From: Candidatus Altimarinota bacterium
GTDB taxonomy: Bacteria; Patescibacteriota; Gracilibacteria; CAIRYL01
Reading direction: 5' to 3'
Assembly: GCA_027053135.1 (NCBI GenBank)
Contig: JALUEA010000111.1
Span: forward strand, 1-7,655
DNA length: 7,655 bases
Program-made: the position numbers and the translations under genes
The notes under the pieces: model-generated
The model's input: the letters and a program-made list of their open reading frames with translations, nothing else
Told to the model about the DNA's origin: nothing
Databases searched by the model: none
Part shown: in pieces, positions 1 to 6,545 of the stretch
How positions within the stretch are numbered: position 1 is the first letter of the stretch
How the letters are laid out: each line of letters opens with the position of its first letter

Positions 1-19
1 CCCAAAATTGTTGATAAAG

Positions 20-25
20 TCATCA
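20..25 (-). other. Tandem in-frame TGA TGA inside nrdB
   Basis: Read on the minus strand, the nrdB frame goes AAA TAT ATT TGA TGA CTT TAT CAA CAA TTT TGG. Both TGAs fall where NrdB relatives carry small or polar residues, for example the Ser-Ser of E. coli EGISSYY. The following LYQQFW matches the expected helix without a frame change. Possible explanations are a reassigned UGA (Gly in genetic code 25), a recent nonsense mutation, or a sequencing/assembly error. A one-base slip would instead give DDFINNFG, which fits the family less well. Only 19 bases lie beyond the stops, so the case is suggestive. Confidence 0.6.
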
Positions 26-514
26 AATATATTTATTTCTTTCAAGTAAAATTTCGTTATCTCTCCAAAAATAATAAATTTCTTGTCTTTTTTTGCTATC
101 AACAACTGTTTCTAGTATAGTAGCATAACTTTGAGAATGTATCGCTTCTTGATATGCTTGTATTGAAAGTAATAAATTAACTTCTGGTGCAGTTATATAA
201 TCTGAAAAATGTGGTAAATTTACTGTTTGTAAACTATCCAAAAAAGTAAGAAACGAAATAACTCCTTTATATGCTCGTTGTTCTGCAGGATTTAAATGCT
301 TAAACATCGTTGCATCATCAGATAGGCCTTTTACTTTTTCTGGAACCCAAAAATTTCCTATCATAACCTGATACATATTTTTTGCCCAAGAATATTTTAC
401 ATCATTCAAATTAAATATTCCTGTTGCTTCTCCTTTTATTATTCTTCTCTTATACAGTGAATCATCTCCATGTTCATTAAAAATTGGACGAGGTTTCATT
501 GTTGCATTTTTCAT
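23..514 (-). CDS. nrdB: Ribonucleoside-diphosphate reductase small (beta) subunit, N-terminal half
   Basis: Class I ribonucleotide reductase small subunit, a cytosolic ferritin-like protein that holds the metal-tyrosyl radical cofactor used by the large subunit to reduce ribonucleotides to deoxyribonucleotides. Aligned from memory with E. coli NrdB, the first-half cofactor residues are present: Asp93 in FLDSLQ, Glu123 and His126 in QEAIHSQSY, and the radical Tyr130 in the same motif. A radical Tyr points away from the Chlamydia-type class Ic enzyme, which has Phe there. The open frame gives 163 residues, whereas the family is usually about 320-380. The second-half ligands would lie left of the window. 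The frame closes at TGA (23-25), preceded in the genome by a second TGA (20-22), yet the remaining bases translate in frame to LYQQFW, where E. coli has a similar helix after EGISS. Start at 514 gives MKNATMKPRP; Met6 at 499 is an alternative. It is transcribed divergently from dnaN. The family call is secure; whether the gene is intact is not. Confidence 0.88.
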   Translation of the reverse strand: MKNATMKPRPIFNEHGDDSLYKRRIIKGEATGIFNLNDVKYSWAKNMYQVMIGNFWVPEKVKGLSDDATMFKHLNPAEQRAYKGVISFLTFLDSLQTVNLPHFSDYITAPEVNLLLSIQAYQEAIHSQSYATILETVVDSKKRQEIYYFWRDNEILLERNKYI

Positions 515-556
515 TGATTAATTATTAATTTATTAATTAATGTATCTACACATATT

Positions 557-575
557 TATGATACATGGTATCATA
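557..575. promoter_or_regulatory. Palindrome with 8-bp arms, candidate operator at the nrdB promoter
   Basis: TATGATAC, a 3-nt spacer (ATG) and GTATCATA form a perfect inverted repeat in the divergent nrdB-dnaN region. It covers the proposed nrdB -10 and half of the spacer, 43 bp before the nrdB start, which is where a repressor would block transcription. It does not resemble the NrdR box, which has the form ACAC-AT-rich-GTGT, nor a Fur box. The arms are short for an RNA hairpin and no T-run follows. The symmetry is directly visible; the operator role is inferred. Confidence 0.45.
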
Positions 576-586
576 TCAAGAAACAA
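558..586 (-). promoter_or_regulatory. Candidate sigma-70-type promoter of nrdB
   Basis: On the minus strand TTGTTT (586-581) is followed after exactly 17 nt by TATCAT (563-558), which matches TATAAT at five of six positions. The -35 matches only its first three bases. Transcription would start near 551 and give a leader of about 37 nt made almost entirely of A and T, with repeated ATTAAT-like words. The AT-rich background makes chance matches likely, so this rests on spacing and position. Confidence 0.35.
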
Positions 587-644
587 AGAAAAAGAACAAA
601 TTCATTATTATACTTCATCAAACTTCAAAAGAAATACATAATAT

Positions 645-660
645 TCCCATTATCCCATTA
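645..660. repeat. Tandem 8-bp direct repeat upstream of dnaN -35
   Basis: TCCCATTA occurs twice head to tail, ending one base before the proposed dnaN -35 hexamer. Short tandem repeats in this position can be activator sites, but two 8-bp copies could also be chance. They are not DnaA boxes: TTATCC is present but the required CACA end is missing. Confidence 0.3.
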
Positions 661-661
661 C

Positions 662-691
662 TTGACCAAAAGACGCCATATCCAGTAGAAT
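662..691 (+). promoter_or_regulatory. Candidate promoter of dnaN
   Basis: TTGACC (662-667, five of six to TTGACA) and TAGAAT (686-691, five of six to TATAAT) are separated by 18 bp. This is the best promoter match in the window. Transcription would start near 698 and leave a leader of about 22 nt before the dnaN ATG, with no ribosome binding motif in it. A second, weaker -10-like AT stretch lies at 695-702. Confidence 0.55.
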
Positions 692-719
692 ATCATATAT
701 AAACAATTTATTTTACAGT

Positions 720-1817
720 ATGAAGTTTTCATGTGAAAAGGCAGATTTACAAAAAGCATTATCAATTGTTCAAAAAGCCATCAATAGCCACAACACACTT
801 CAAGTGTTAGGGAATATTTGTATTAGAACAAAAGATCAAACAGTACAATTTTCTGCAACAAACCTTGAAATCGCTATTACCACTTCTATCGAAGCAAATA
901 TTGAGTCAGAAGGAGAAATTACACTTCCTTCTCGACTCCTTGTAAACTATATTTCTCTTTTAAAAGATGGAGATGTTGAAATACAAGGACTTTCAGGAGA
1001 TTCCGTTCAAATTACTTCAAGAGATTCAGAAACAAAAATAAAAGGTATTTCAGCTGAAGAATTTCCTGATATTCCTAGTTTTACTCCAGATTTTTCATTT
1101 AACATTTCTGGAGAAGTATTAAAAAAATCTATAGAACGTGTTGCCTTTGCATGTAGTGCATCATCTGCACGACCTGTTTTATCAGGAGTATTATTTTGGA
1201 TAAAAGACAAAACACTTCAAATGGTCGGAACTGACTCATACCGACTTGCAGAACAAATTATAGAACTCAGTGATGAATTATCAGAATCAAAATATATTGT
1301 ACCTGCTCGAACGTTACAAGAACTTTCGCGAATTATAGATCCAAAAGATGATATAAAAATTGATGTTTCAAAAAATCAAATTTTATTCTCTACTCATTCA
1401 ACTGAAATTTCATCTCGACTTATTGATGGGAATTTCCCTGATTATAAACGAATTATTCCAGTAGAACAGAAAGGAATCTTTACAGTATCTCGATCAGATC
1501 TTATTTTAGCAGTAAAACGAGCAGGTATTTTTGCAAAGGAAATGGATAATAATATTATTAAAGTCGAGCTTTCTCACGAAGGATTAAAAATTACAACTGA
1601 TGAAACAGAAATTGGATCAGGAAACACAATAGTAGAAGGAGAAATTGAAGGAGAAGAAGAAACTGTCGCATTAAATTCCGTTTATTTTCTAGATATTCTT
1701 CAAGTATTACACTCACAACATGTTCGTATTGTCGTAAAAGAACAACTTGCTCCTGTCAAAATATTATCCGAAGATGATGATGGATTTACCTATATCTTAA
1801 TGCCATTAAAAATATAA
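720..1817 (+). CDS. dnaN: DNA polymerase III subunit beta (sliding clamp)
   Basis: Ring-shaped processivity clamp: two copies encircle DNA and tether the replicative polymerase and other clamp-binding proteins. The 365 residues match the family length of about 365-375 and hold three repeated clamp domains, roughly residues 1-120, 125-245 and 250-365. Recognisable landmarks are SARPVLSGV (149-157), TDSYRLA (171-177), DGNFPDY (236-242), PVKI (345-348) and the terminal YILMPLKI, equivalent to the MPMRL end that helps form the peptide-binding pocket. The ATG at 720 starts at the canonical N-terminus MKFSCEKADLQKAL. There is no Shine-Dalgarno motif. The gene is not beside dnaA or recF here, and no cluster of DnaA boxes is visible, so the window does not show an origin. 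It stops with TAA 57 bp before pyrG. The identification is very secure. Confidence 0.97.
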   Translation: MKFSCEKADLQKALSIVQKAINSHNTLQVLGNICIRTKDQTVQFSATNLEIAITTSIEANIESEGEITLPSRLLVNYISLLKDGDVEIQGLSGDSVQITSRDSETKIKGISAEEFPDIPSFTPDFSFNISGEVLKKSIERVAFACSASSARPVLSGVLFWIKDKTLQMVGTDSYRLAEQIIELSDELSESKYIVPARTLQELSRIIDPKDDIKIDVSKNQILFSTHSTEISSRLIDGNFPDYKRIIPVEQKGIFTVSRSDLILAVKRAGIFAKEMDNNIIKVELSHEGLKITTDETEIGSGNTIVEGEIEGEEETVALNSVYFLDILQVLHSQHVRIVVKEQLAPVKILSEDDDGFTYILMPLKI

Positions 1818-1862
1818 TACTATAAAATACAAGATTTTCCCTCTCCTTTTACTCTCTTCTCT
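1813..1862 (+). promoter_or_regulatory. Candidate pyrG promoter and pyrimidine-rich initially transcribed region
   Basis: A perfect TATAAT (1813-1818) overlaps the dnaN stop, and TATAAA follows at 1821-1826; no convincing -35 precedes either. From 1835 to 1862, 27 of 28 bases are pyrimidines (T4C3, then CT-rich), in sharp contrast to the A-rich surroundings. If TATAAA is used, RNA would begin near G1833/A1834 as GAUUUUCCC. Some pyrimidine genes control expression through UTP- or CTP-sensitive slippage at such starts (E. coli codBA and upp; B. subtilis pyrG in another form). No attenuator hairpin is present. The composition is seen directly; the control mechanism is inference. Confidence 0.35.
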
Positions 1863-1874
1863 AAAAATAATACT

Positions 1875-3509
1875 ATGCCTATCATTACCCAAGAAAAACT
1901 TCACAATAAACGAATTATATTTGTTACAGGTGGAGTATGTTCAAGCCTTGGAAAAGGAATTGTAAGTGCTTCAACAGGAATGCTTTTAAAACATGCTGGA
2001 TATTCTGTCAGTATTCAAAAACTTGATCCGTATTTAAATGTAGATCCTGGAACAATGTCTCCATTTCAACATGGAGAAGTCTTTGTAACGGAAGATGGTG
2101 CTGAAACCGATCTTGATTTGGGACATTATGAACGATTTATAGATGAAAACTTATCAAAATACTCAACTGTTACAACAGGAAAAATCTACTCTGAAGTAAT
2201 TGAAAAAGAACGAAATGGAGGATATTCAGGAGGAACAATTCAAGTTGTTCCACATATTACAGGGAGAATTAAAGAAAAAATCTTAAATGCCGTAAAACAT
2301 TCTGGTGCTGATATTTTAATTGTAGAAATTGGAGGAACCGTTGGAGATATTGAAGGAGAACCATTTTTAGAAGTAATACGACAATTAAAAACAGAGTTAC
2401 CACATGTTGTATCTATTCATTTAACACTTCTTCCATACTTACGAGCATCAGGAGAACTCAAAACCAAACCAACACAGCTTTCTGTACGACAACTCCGTGC
2501 AGCTGCTATTCAACCAGATATATTAGTATGTCGTGCTGATGAACCTATTTCACAAGATATTTTAGAAAAAATAGGACACTTTTGTGGAGTAGAAACACGA
2601 GCAGTCTTTCCAGCACAAACAGCAGATAGTATTTATCAAGTACCACTTCTTTTTGAAGACTATAATTATAGTGAAATAGTACAACAAAAACTTGGATTCG
2701 CTATAAAAAAACCAGATCTTACAGAATGGTCTCATATGGTAGATGCTATTTTTTCAACAAAAGAAGAAATAAAAATTGGACTTTGTGGGAAATATACTGA
2801 TTTAGACGACGCCTATTTATCCGTTATTGAAGCACTCAAAGCTGGAGGATATGCAGAAAATAAAAAAGTAAAAATTATATGGATTGATTCTGAAAAATTA
2901 GAAAAAGACCAAACACAAAACAATGAAGAATGGAATAAATTGCAAAATTGTGCAGGAATTTGTGTTCCTGGTGGATTTGGACACCGAGGAACAGAAGGGA
3001 AAATTATGGCTGCAAAATATTGCAGAGAAAATAAGGTTCCATATCTTGGAATTTGTCTTGGATCACAAATTATGGCAATAGAATTTGCACAAAATGTGTG
3101 TGCATTACCAAATGCAACAAGTGAAGAATTTGACGAACTTGCAAAAATTAAAATAGTACATTATTTACCTGATCAAAGCGCTAATACACAAAGAGGAGGG
3201 ACTCTTCGGCTTGGAGCATACCCATGTATTATTGAAAAAAACACAAAAGCATTTGAATGCTATCAAACAGAACACATTACTGAACGACACAGACATCGAT
3301 ACGAATTTAATAACGAATACCGAGATATTTTAGAACACCATGGAATGAAAATTTCTGGAACTTCACCAGAAGGAGATTTAATGGAAATTATTGAAATTAC
3401 TGATCATCCATTCTATGTTGGTTCACAATTCCATCCTGAATTTAAAAGCCGACCAAATAAACCACATGCTTTATTTCATGGATTTTTAAAAGCATGTAAA
3501 AAATCATAA
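1875..3509 (+). CDS. pyrG: CTP synthase (glutamine hydrolysing)
   Basis: Makes CTP from UTP, ATP and glutamine, the last step of pyrimidine nucleotide synthesis; it acts as a cytosolic tetramer. The 544 residues equal the usual full length. The N-terminal synthase domain (about 12-280) has the P-loop GGVCSSLGKG (19-28), the HGEVFVTEDGAETDLDLGHYERF region (66-88), EIGGTVGDIEGEPF (151-164) and KTKPTQ (196-201). The C-terminal class I glutamine amidotransferase domain (about 298-540) has GGFGHRG (366-372), nucleophile Cys394 in GICLGSQ, and His520/Glu522 in FHPEF. Most relatives have GICLGMQ, so Ser397 is a small departure beside the nucleophile. By hand count, 36 of 45 Gly codons are GGA and 12 of 19 Arg codons are CGA. 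ATG 1875 is the only sensible start; it lacks a Shine-Dalgarno motif. The rluF-type gene follows after 22 bp, probably cotranscribed. Confidence 0.97.
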   Translation: MPIITQEKLHNKRIIFVTGGVCSSLGKGIVSASTGMLLKHAGYSVSIQKLDPYLNVDPGTMSPFQHGEVFVTEDGAETDLDLGHYERFIDENLSKYSTVTTGKIYSEVIEKERNGGYSGGTIQVVPHITGRIKEKILNAVKHSGADILIVEIGGTVGDIEGEPFLEVIRQLKTELPHVVSIHLTLLPYLRASGELKTKPTQLSVRQLRAAAIQPDILVCRADEPISQDILEKIGHFCGVETRAVFPAQTADSIYQVPLLFEDYNYSEIVQQKLGFAIKKPDLTEWSHMVDAIFSTKEEIKIGLCGKYTDLDDAYLSVIEALKAGGYAENKKVKIIWIDSEKLEKDQTQNNEEWNKLQNCAGICVPGGFGHRGTEGKIMAAKYCRENKVPYLGICLGSQIMAIEFAQNVCALPNATSEEFDELAKIKIVHYLPDQSANTQRGGTLRLGAYPCIIEKNTKAFECYQTEHITERHRHRYEFNNEYRDILEHHGMKISGTSPEGDLMEIIEITDHPFYVGSQFHPEFKSRPNKPHALFHGFLKACKKS

Positions 3510-3531
3510 TTCCATTACAAAAATACTTCCC

Positions 3532-4236
3532 ATGCGACTTAATAAATATTTAGCATTCCATAACTATGCATCTCGAAGAGGTGCTGATAAGCTAATAAAA
3601 GAAGGAGCAGTAAAAGTAAATGGAAAAATTGCTCAAATAGGACAACAAATAAATGAAGAACATGATATTATAGAAGTCAATACACATGTTTTAGAAAAAA
3701 AACAAAATGCATTACGATACTTTATTTTGAATAAACCTGTTGGAGTTACATGTTCTACAAAAAAAACAAAAGACGATCCCCATATTATTTTAGATTATTT
3801 TAACGAAGAAAAAACTGGAGAAAAAAACTTTCCACATATTTATCCAGTTGGACGACTTGATAAAGATTCATGTGGCCTAGTGCTTCTTACGAATGATGGA
3901 GATCTCACCTACGAACTTACCCATCCTTCAAAAGAACATGAAAAAGAGTATCTTGTAGAAATTTGGAATAAAGTTACCGATAATATGATTGAACGCCTCA
4001 AGCGTCCATTTATTATGTTAGGACAAAAAACACGACGCGCTCGTGTCAAAAAAGTAGGAATGTATACATTTTTAATCACCCTAAAAGAAGGGAAAAATAG
4101 ACAAATACGACGCATGGTACGAGCTATTGGATCTGGCGTAAAAGTATTACGAAGAATTCGTATCAATAAATTAGTATTACCAAAAGACCTTCCTGAAGGA
4201 AAATGGAGAGAAATAAAATATAAGGATATCATCTAG
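3532..4236 (+). CDS. rluF: RsuA/RluB-family pseudouridine synthase, RluF-like
   Basis: Converts a specific uridine in ribosomal RNA to pseudouridine. Residues 1-48 form an S4 RNA-binding domain (RLNKYLAFHNYASRRGADKLI, then GAVKVNGK). The catalytic domain follows, with PVGRLDKDS (105-113) carrying the catalytic Asp110, GLVLLTNDGDL (115-125), HEKEYLV (136-142) and KEGKNRQIRRM (185-195). The stretch LGQKTRRARVKKV (163-175) resembles E. coli RluF (LGTVTKKCKVKK) more than RsuA or RluB, which favours the 23S rRNA U2604 enzyme. Target assignment within this family by sequence alone is uncertain. At 234 residues it lacks the basic C-terminal tail of E. coli RluF. It lies 22 bp behind pyrG with no terminator between, so cotranscription is likely. 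Stop codon TAG; no Shine-Dalgarno motif before the start. Confidence 0.9.
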   Translation: MRLNKYLAFHNYASRRGADKLIKEGAVKVNGKIAQIGQQINEEHDIIEVNTHVLEKKQNALRYFILNKPVGVTCSTKKTKDDPHIILDYFNEEKTGEKNFPHIYPVGRLDKDSCGLVLLTNDGDLTYELTHPSKEHEKEYLVEIWNKVTDNMIERLKRPFIMLGQKTRRARVKKVGMYTFLITLKEGKNRQIRRMVRAIGSGVKVLRRIRINKLVLPKDLPEGKWREIKYKDII

Positions 4237-4249
4237 AAAAACATATTAA

Positions 4250-4263
4250 TGCTATGATAGAAT
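4250..4263 (+). promoter_or_regulatory. Candidate extended -10 promoter elements of ilvD
   Basis: TGC-TATGAT (4250-4258) is an extended -10 (TGn plus five of six to TATAAT), and TAGAAT (4258-4263), the same hexamer proposed for dnaN, overlaps its end. No TTGACA-like -35 is apparent. RNA would start near 4265-4270. That leaves little or no leader before the upstream ATG at 4276 but about 27-32 nt before the ATG at 4297, which favours the latter as the start of translation. Confidence 0.4.
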
Positions 4264-4296
4264 ACCCATAAACAGATGTATTCTTTTATATATATT

Positions 4297-6045
4297 ATGT
4301 CATCTACACCAATAAACCCACAATTTGCCCATATCCAACAAAAAGGATCTCGAATTGTTGCAGAAGGAAATCATATGTTACCTGCAGCAAGTTTAATTAA
4401 AGCATCAGGAACTATTAAAACTATTTCTGAACGAAAGAAAAAATTTATAACTATTGTTAACTCATATACAACACAAATACCAGGTCATGCTCATTTAGAT
4501 AAACTTGGAAAACAATTAAAAGAAAAATTAGAAGAAGCAGGATACAATGTTTGGTATACCAACATAGGTGGAGCAGTATGTGATGGAATAGCAATGGGAC
4601 ATGATGGAATGAAATACTCCCTTGCAAGCCGTGAACTTATTACTGATCAAATAGAAACAATTATAGGTGCACACCCATGTGATGGATGGGTAGGAATTGG
4701 AAATTGCGATAAAATTGTTCCAGGAATGCTGAATGCAATGGTTCGGTTAAATATTCCTGCAATATATGTATCAGGTGGAGCAATGCTCGCAGGAAAAAAT
4801 GATACTGACTTAAATACTGTATTTGAAGCAGTAGGAACACATTCAAGTGGAGGTATAACGGATGAAAAACTCGAAAAAATAACAAACGAAGCATGCCAAA
4901 CATGTGGAAGCTGTTCTGGAATGTTTACCGCAAACTCTATGAACTGTCTTGCAGAAGCAATTGGTCTTGCTCTTCCAGGAAATGGAACTATTCCTGCAGC
5001 AACTTGGATTGATAAAGAAAACGAAATTTGGGAAATTAACCCTGATAGAAAAGCATTATTTGATAAAATTCCAGCAGTACTCGATCGGGTAATAACTCAA
5101 AAAATACTCCCATGTGACATTGTTACACAACAGAATATCGATAACGGATTTATTCTTGATCTTGCAATGGGAGGATCAACAAATACAATTCTCCATACGC
5201 TTGCACTCGCTCATGAAGCAGGCGTTCCATATGATCTTAACCGATTAAACGAACTCTCTAAAGTTACTCCAAATGTATGTAAAGTATCTCCTTCTCGTCC
5301 AAATATTCATATTGAAGATGTTCATCGAGTAGGAGGAATTCCCGCTATTTTAAAAGCAGTTACTACATACGAAAAAACACCATTACATCTTGATGCTCCA
5401 ACAGTTACGGGAACATTACGAGACCTTATAGATCCAGCTCCAAAAGCTGATGGAGATATTATTCGAATTGGAGATCAAGCATTTTCTCAAGAAGGAGGAC
5501 TCTCTGTTCTCTTTGGAAATATTGCACCTAAAGGAGCAGTTGTGAAAGTAGCAGGTGTAGAAAAAGGAATGGAAATTTTTTCTGGACCAGCAAAAGTATT
5601 TACTTCTCAAGAAGACACACTACAAGCCGTTTTAAATGGAGAAATTGTTGACGGAGATGTAGTAGTTATTGCCTATGAAGGACCGAAAGGCGGACCAGGA
5701 ATGCAAGAAATGCTAGCACCAACTGCAGCAATAAAAGGACGAGGAATTAAAGCAGCGTTAATAACAGATGGGCGATTTTCTGGAGCAACTCGAGGAATGT
5801 CTATTGGTCATATTTCCCCAGAAGCAGCACAAGGAGGACCCATTGCAGCAGTACGAAACGGAGATATTATAGAAATTGATTCTATTGCTCGAACAATCAA
5901 TGTACAATTAAGTGATGAGGAAATTAAAGCACGACTTGATGCACTTCCAAAGTTTACTCCTAAAATTACAAAAGGATGGCTAGGACGATACGCTAAAAAT
6001 GTAACCAGTGCAGATACAGGGGCGGTTATGGAAAATAGTTTATAG
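4297..6045 (+). CDS. ilvD: Dihydroxy-acid dehydratase
   Basis: Iron-sulfur enzyme that dehydrates 2,3-dihydroxy-isovalerate and its methylvalerate homologue to the 2-keto acids in valine, leucine and isoleucine synthesis, also supplying pantothenate. Numbering from the upstream ATG at 4276, motifs include [14 protein letters not shown] (61-74), [11 protein letters not shown] (102-112), NCDK (143-146), [18 protein letters not shown] (207-224), GGSTNT (299-304), EDVHRVGG (347-354) and [15 protein letters not shown] (498-512). The IPGHAH motif is as in the E. coli [4Fe-4S] enzyme; the [2Fe-2S] relatives have a Cys there. Cys144 and the CGSC cysteines are the expected cluster ligands. Cys102 replaces the usual Ser or Asp before DGIAMG. 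I chose ATG 4297 ([10 protein letters not shown], 582 residues); the upstream ATG would add a hydrophobic MYSFIYI that relatives do not need. Sugar-acid dehydratases are related, but the match is best to IlvD. Stop TAG. Confidence 0.93.
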   Translation: MSSTPINPQFAHIQQKGSRIVAEGNHMLPAASLIKASGTIKTISERKKKFITIVNSYTTQIPGHAHLDKLGKQLKEKLEEAGYNVWYTNIGGAVCDGIAMGHDGMKYSLASRELITDQIETIIGAHPCDGWVGIGNCDKIVPGMLNAMVRLNIPAIYVSGGAMLAGKNDTDLNTVFEAVGTHSSGGITDEKLEKITNEACQTCGSCSGMFTANSMNCLAEAIGLALPGNGTIPAATWIDKENEIWEINPDRKALFDKIPAVLDRVITQKILPCDIVTQQNIDNGFILDLAMGGSTNTILHTLALAHEAGVPYDLNRLNELSKVTPNVCKVSPSRPNIHIEDVHRVGGIPAILKAVTTYEKTPLHLDAPTVTGTLRDLIDPAPKADGDIIRIGDQAFSQEGGLSVLFGNIAPKGAVVKVAGVEKGMEIFSGPAKVFTSQEDTLQAVLNGEIVDGDVVVIAYEGPKGGPGMQEMLAPTAAIKGRGIKAALITDGRFSGATRGMSIGHISPEAAQGGPIAAVRNGDIIEIDSIARTINVQLSDEEIKARLDALPKFTPKITKGWLGRYAKNVTSADTGAVMENSL

Positions 6046-6125
6046 ACAAAAATATATTTCAAAAAAAATAATCCGTAACAAAAAAAATTAAAAAAATAAC
6101 TCTTAAACAAATTTTTTATTATTCT
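6046..6125. other. Very AT-rich spacer with phased A/T tracts
   Basis: This 80-bp gap between ilvD and the phosphatase gene is nearly all A and T. It contains runs of 7-8 A centred near 6064, 6083 and 6093, and T6 centred near 6114. These centres are about 19, 10 and 21 bp apart, close to helical repeats, so intrinsic bending or an UP-like element is possible. There is no hairpin that could terminate ilvD transcription and no clear promoter at a usable distance, so the phosphatase gene may be read through from ilvD. Confidence 0.35.
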
Positions 6126-6545
6126 ATGCCAAAGAAAATCCTTTTTGTCTGTCTTGGGAATATTTGCCGAAGCCCTGTAGCACAAGGAATAGCAGAATCA
6201 ATGTATCCAGAAATAGAATTTGATTCTGCAGGGACAGGAAGCTGGCATACTGGAGAACAGCCCGATAAAAGAAGTATAGAGGTTTGTAAAAAGCATAATA
6301 TCGATATATCTCATCAACGAGCTCGACCATTACGCTTTACTGATCCAAAAGAATTTGATTTTATTATTGGAATGGACCTGCAAAATATTGCAGATATAAA
6401 GAAACAAATTCCAGAAAAATATCATTATAAAGTGCGTATGCTTGATACTTCTCCTATTACAGATCCGTATTATGGAGGAAAAGATGGATTTGAAACAATG
6501 TTTCAGCATATAAAAAAAAGTATAGAGAAAAGAGAAATTTTTTAA
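6126..6545 (+). CDS. Low-molecular-weight protein tyrosine phosphatase
   Basis: Cytosolic phosphatase of the LMW-PTP family, which uses a cysteine-phosphate intermediate to dephosphorylate phosphotyrosine or, in related members, phosphoarginine or arsenate. The N-terminus KKILFVCLGNICRSPVAQGI holds the CX5R loop, with nucleophile Cys9, Cys14, Arg15 and Ser16. The general acid is Asp113 in TDPYYGG (112-118). SAGTGSWHTGEQPDKRS (34-50) is the usual substrate-wall region. Length is 139 residues, slightly under the usual 145-160, with no missing core motif. Trp40 and the DPYY aromatic pair suit phosphotyrosine, but the physiological substrate cannot be told from sequence, and no tyrosine kinase or capsule locus is next to it. 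The ATG at 6126 has no Shine-Dalgarno motif. The TAA stop merges into the terminator stem. Confidence 0.93.
   Translation: MPKKILFVCLGNICRSPVAQGIAESMYPEIEFDSAGTGSWHTGEQPDKRSIEVCKKHNIDISHQRARPLRFTDPKEFDFIIGMDLQNIADIKKQIPEKYHYKVRMLDTSPITDPYYGGKDGFETMFQHIKKSIEKREIF

Noticed and set aside
9..17. TGTTGATAA, one mismatch from a DnaA box, and a possible origin near dnaN
   Set aside because: It is a single site inside nrdB coding sequence, and no further boxes or dnaA are visible in the 515-719 region.
1..34. Group I or II intron interrupting nrdB at the stop codons
   Set aside because: NrdB-like sequence seems to continue directly after the stops, and no guide sequence pairing with the upstream exon is visible in the few bases available.
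518..541. ATTAAT-rich stretch before nrdB as a regulatory repeat
   Set aside because: It is low-complexity AT sequence with imperfect symmetry, and nothing distinguishes it from ordinary AT-rich leader DNA.
3909..4232. 107-codon open frame on the minus strand within rluF
   Set aside because: It lies wholly opposite a well-supported conserved gene, has no recognisable motif and no start context; it follows from the low stop-codon density opposite A-ending codons.
5808..6185. Minus-strand open frame spanning the end of ilvD and the start of the phosphatase gene
   Set aside because: It is antisense to two conserved genes and crosses the AT-rich gap. Its low-complexity Phe/Leu/Lys-rich translation is what the reverse of A-rich DNA gives.
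720..6545. Genetic code 25 used throughout the window
   Set aside because: dnaN, pyrG, rluF, ilvD and the phosphatase gene are all full length with only GGN glycine codons. Routine UGA-Gly use is therefore not supported; only the nrdB site raises the question.
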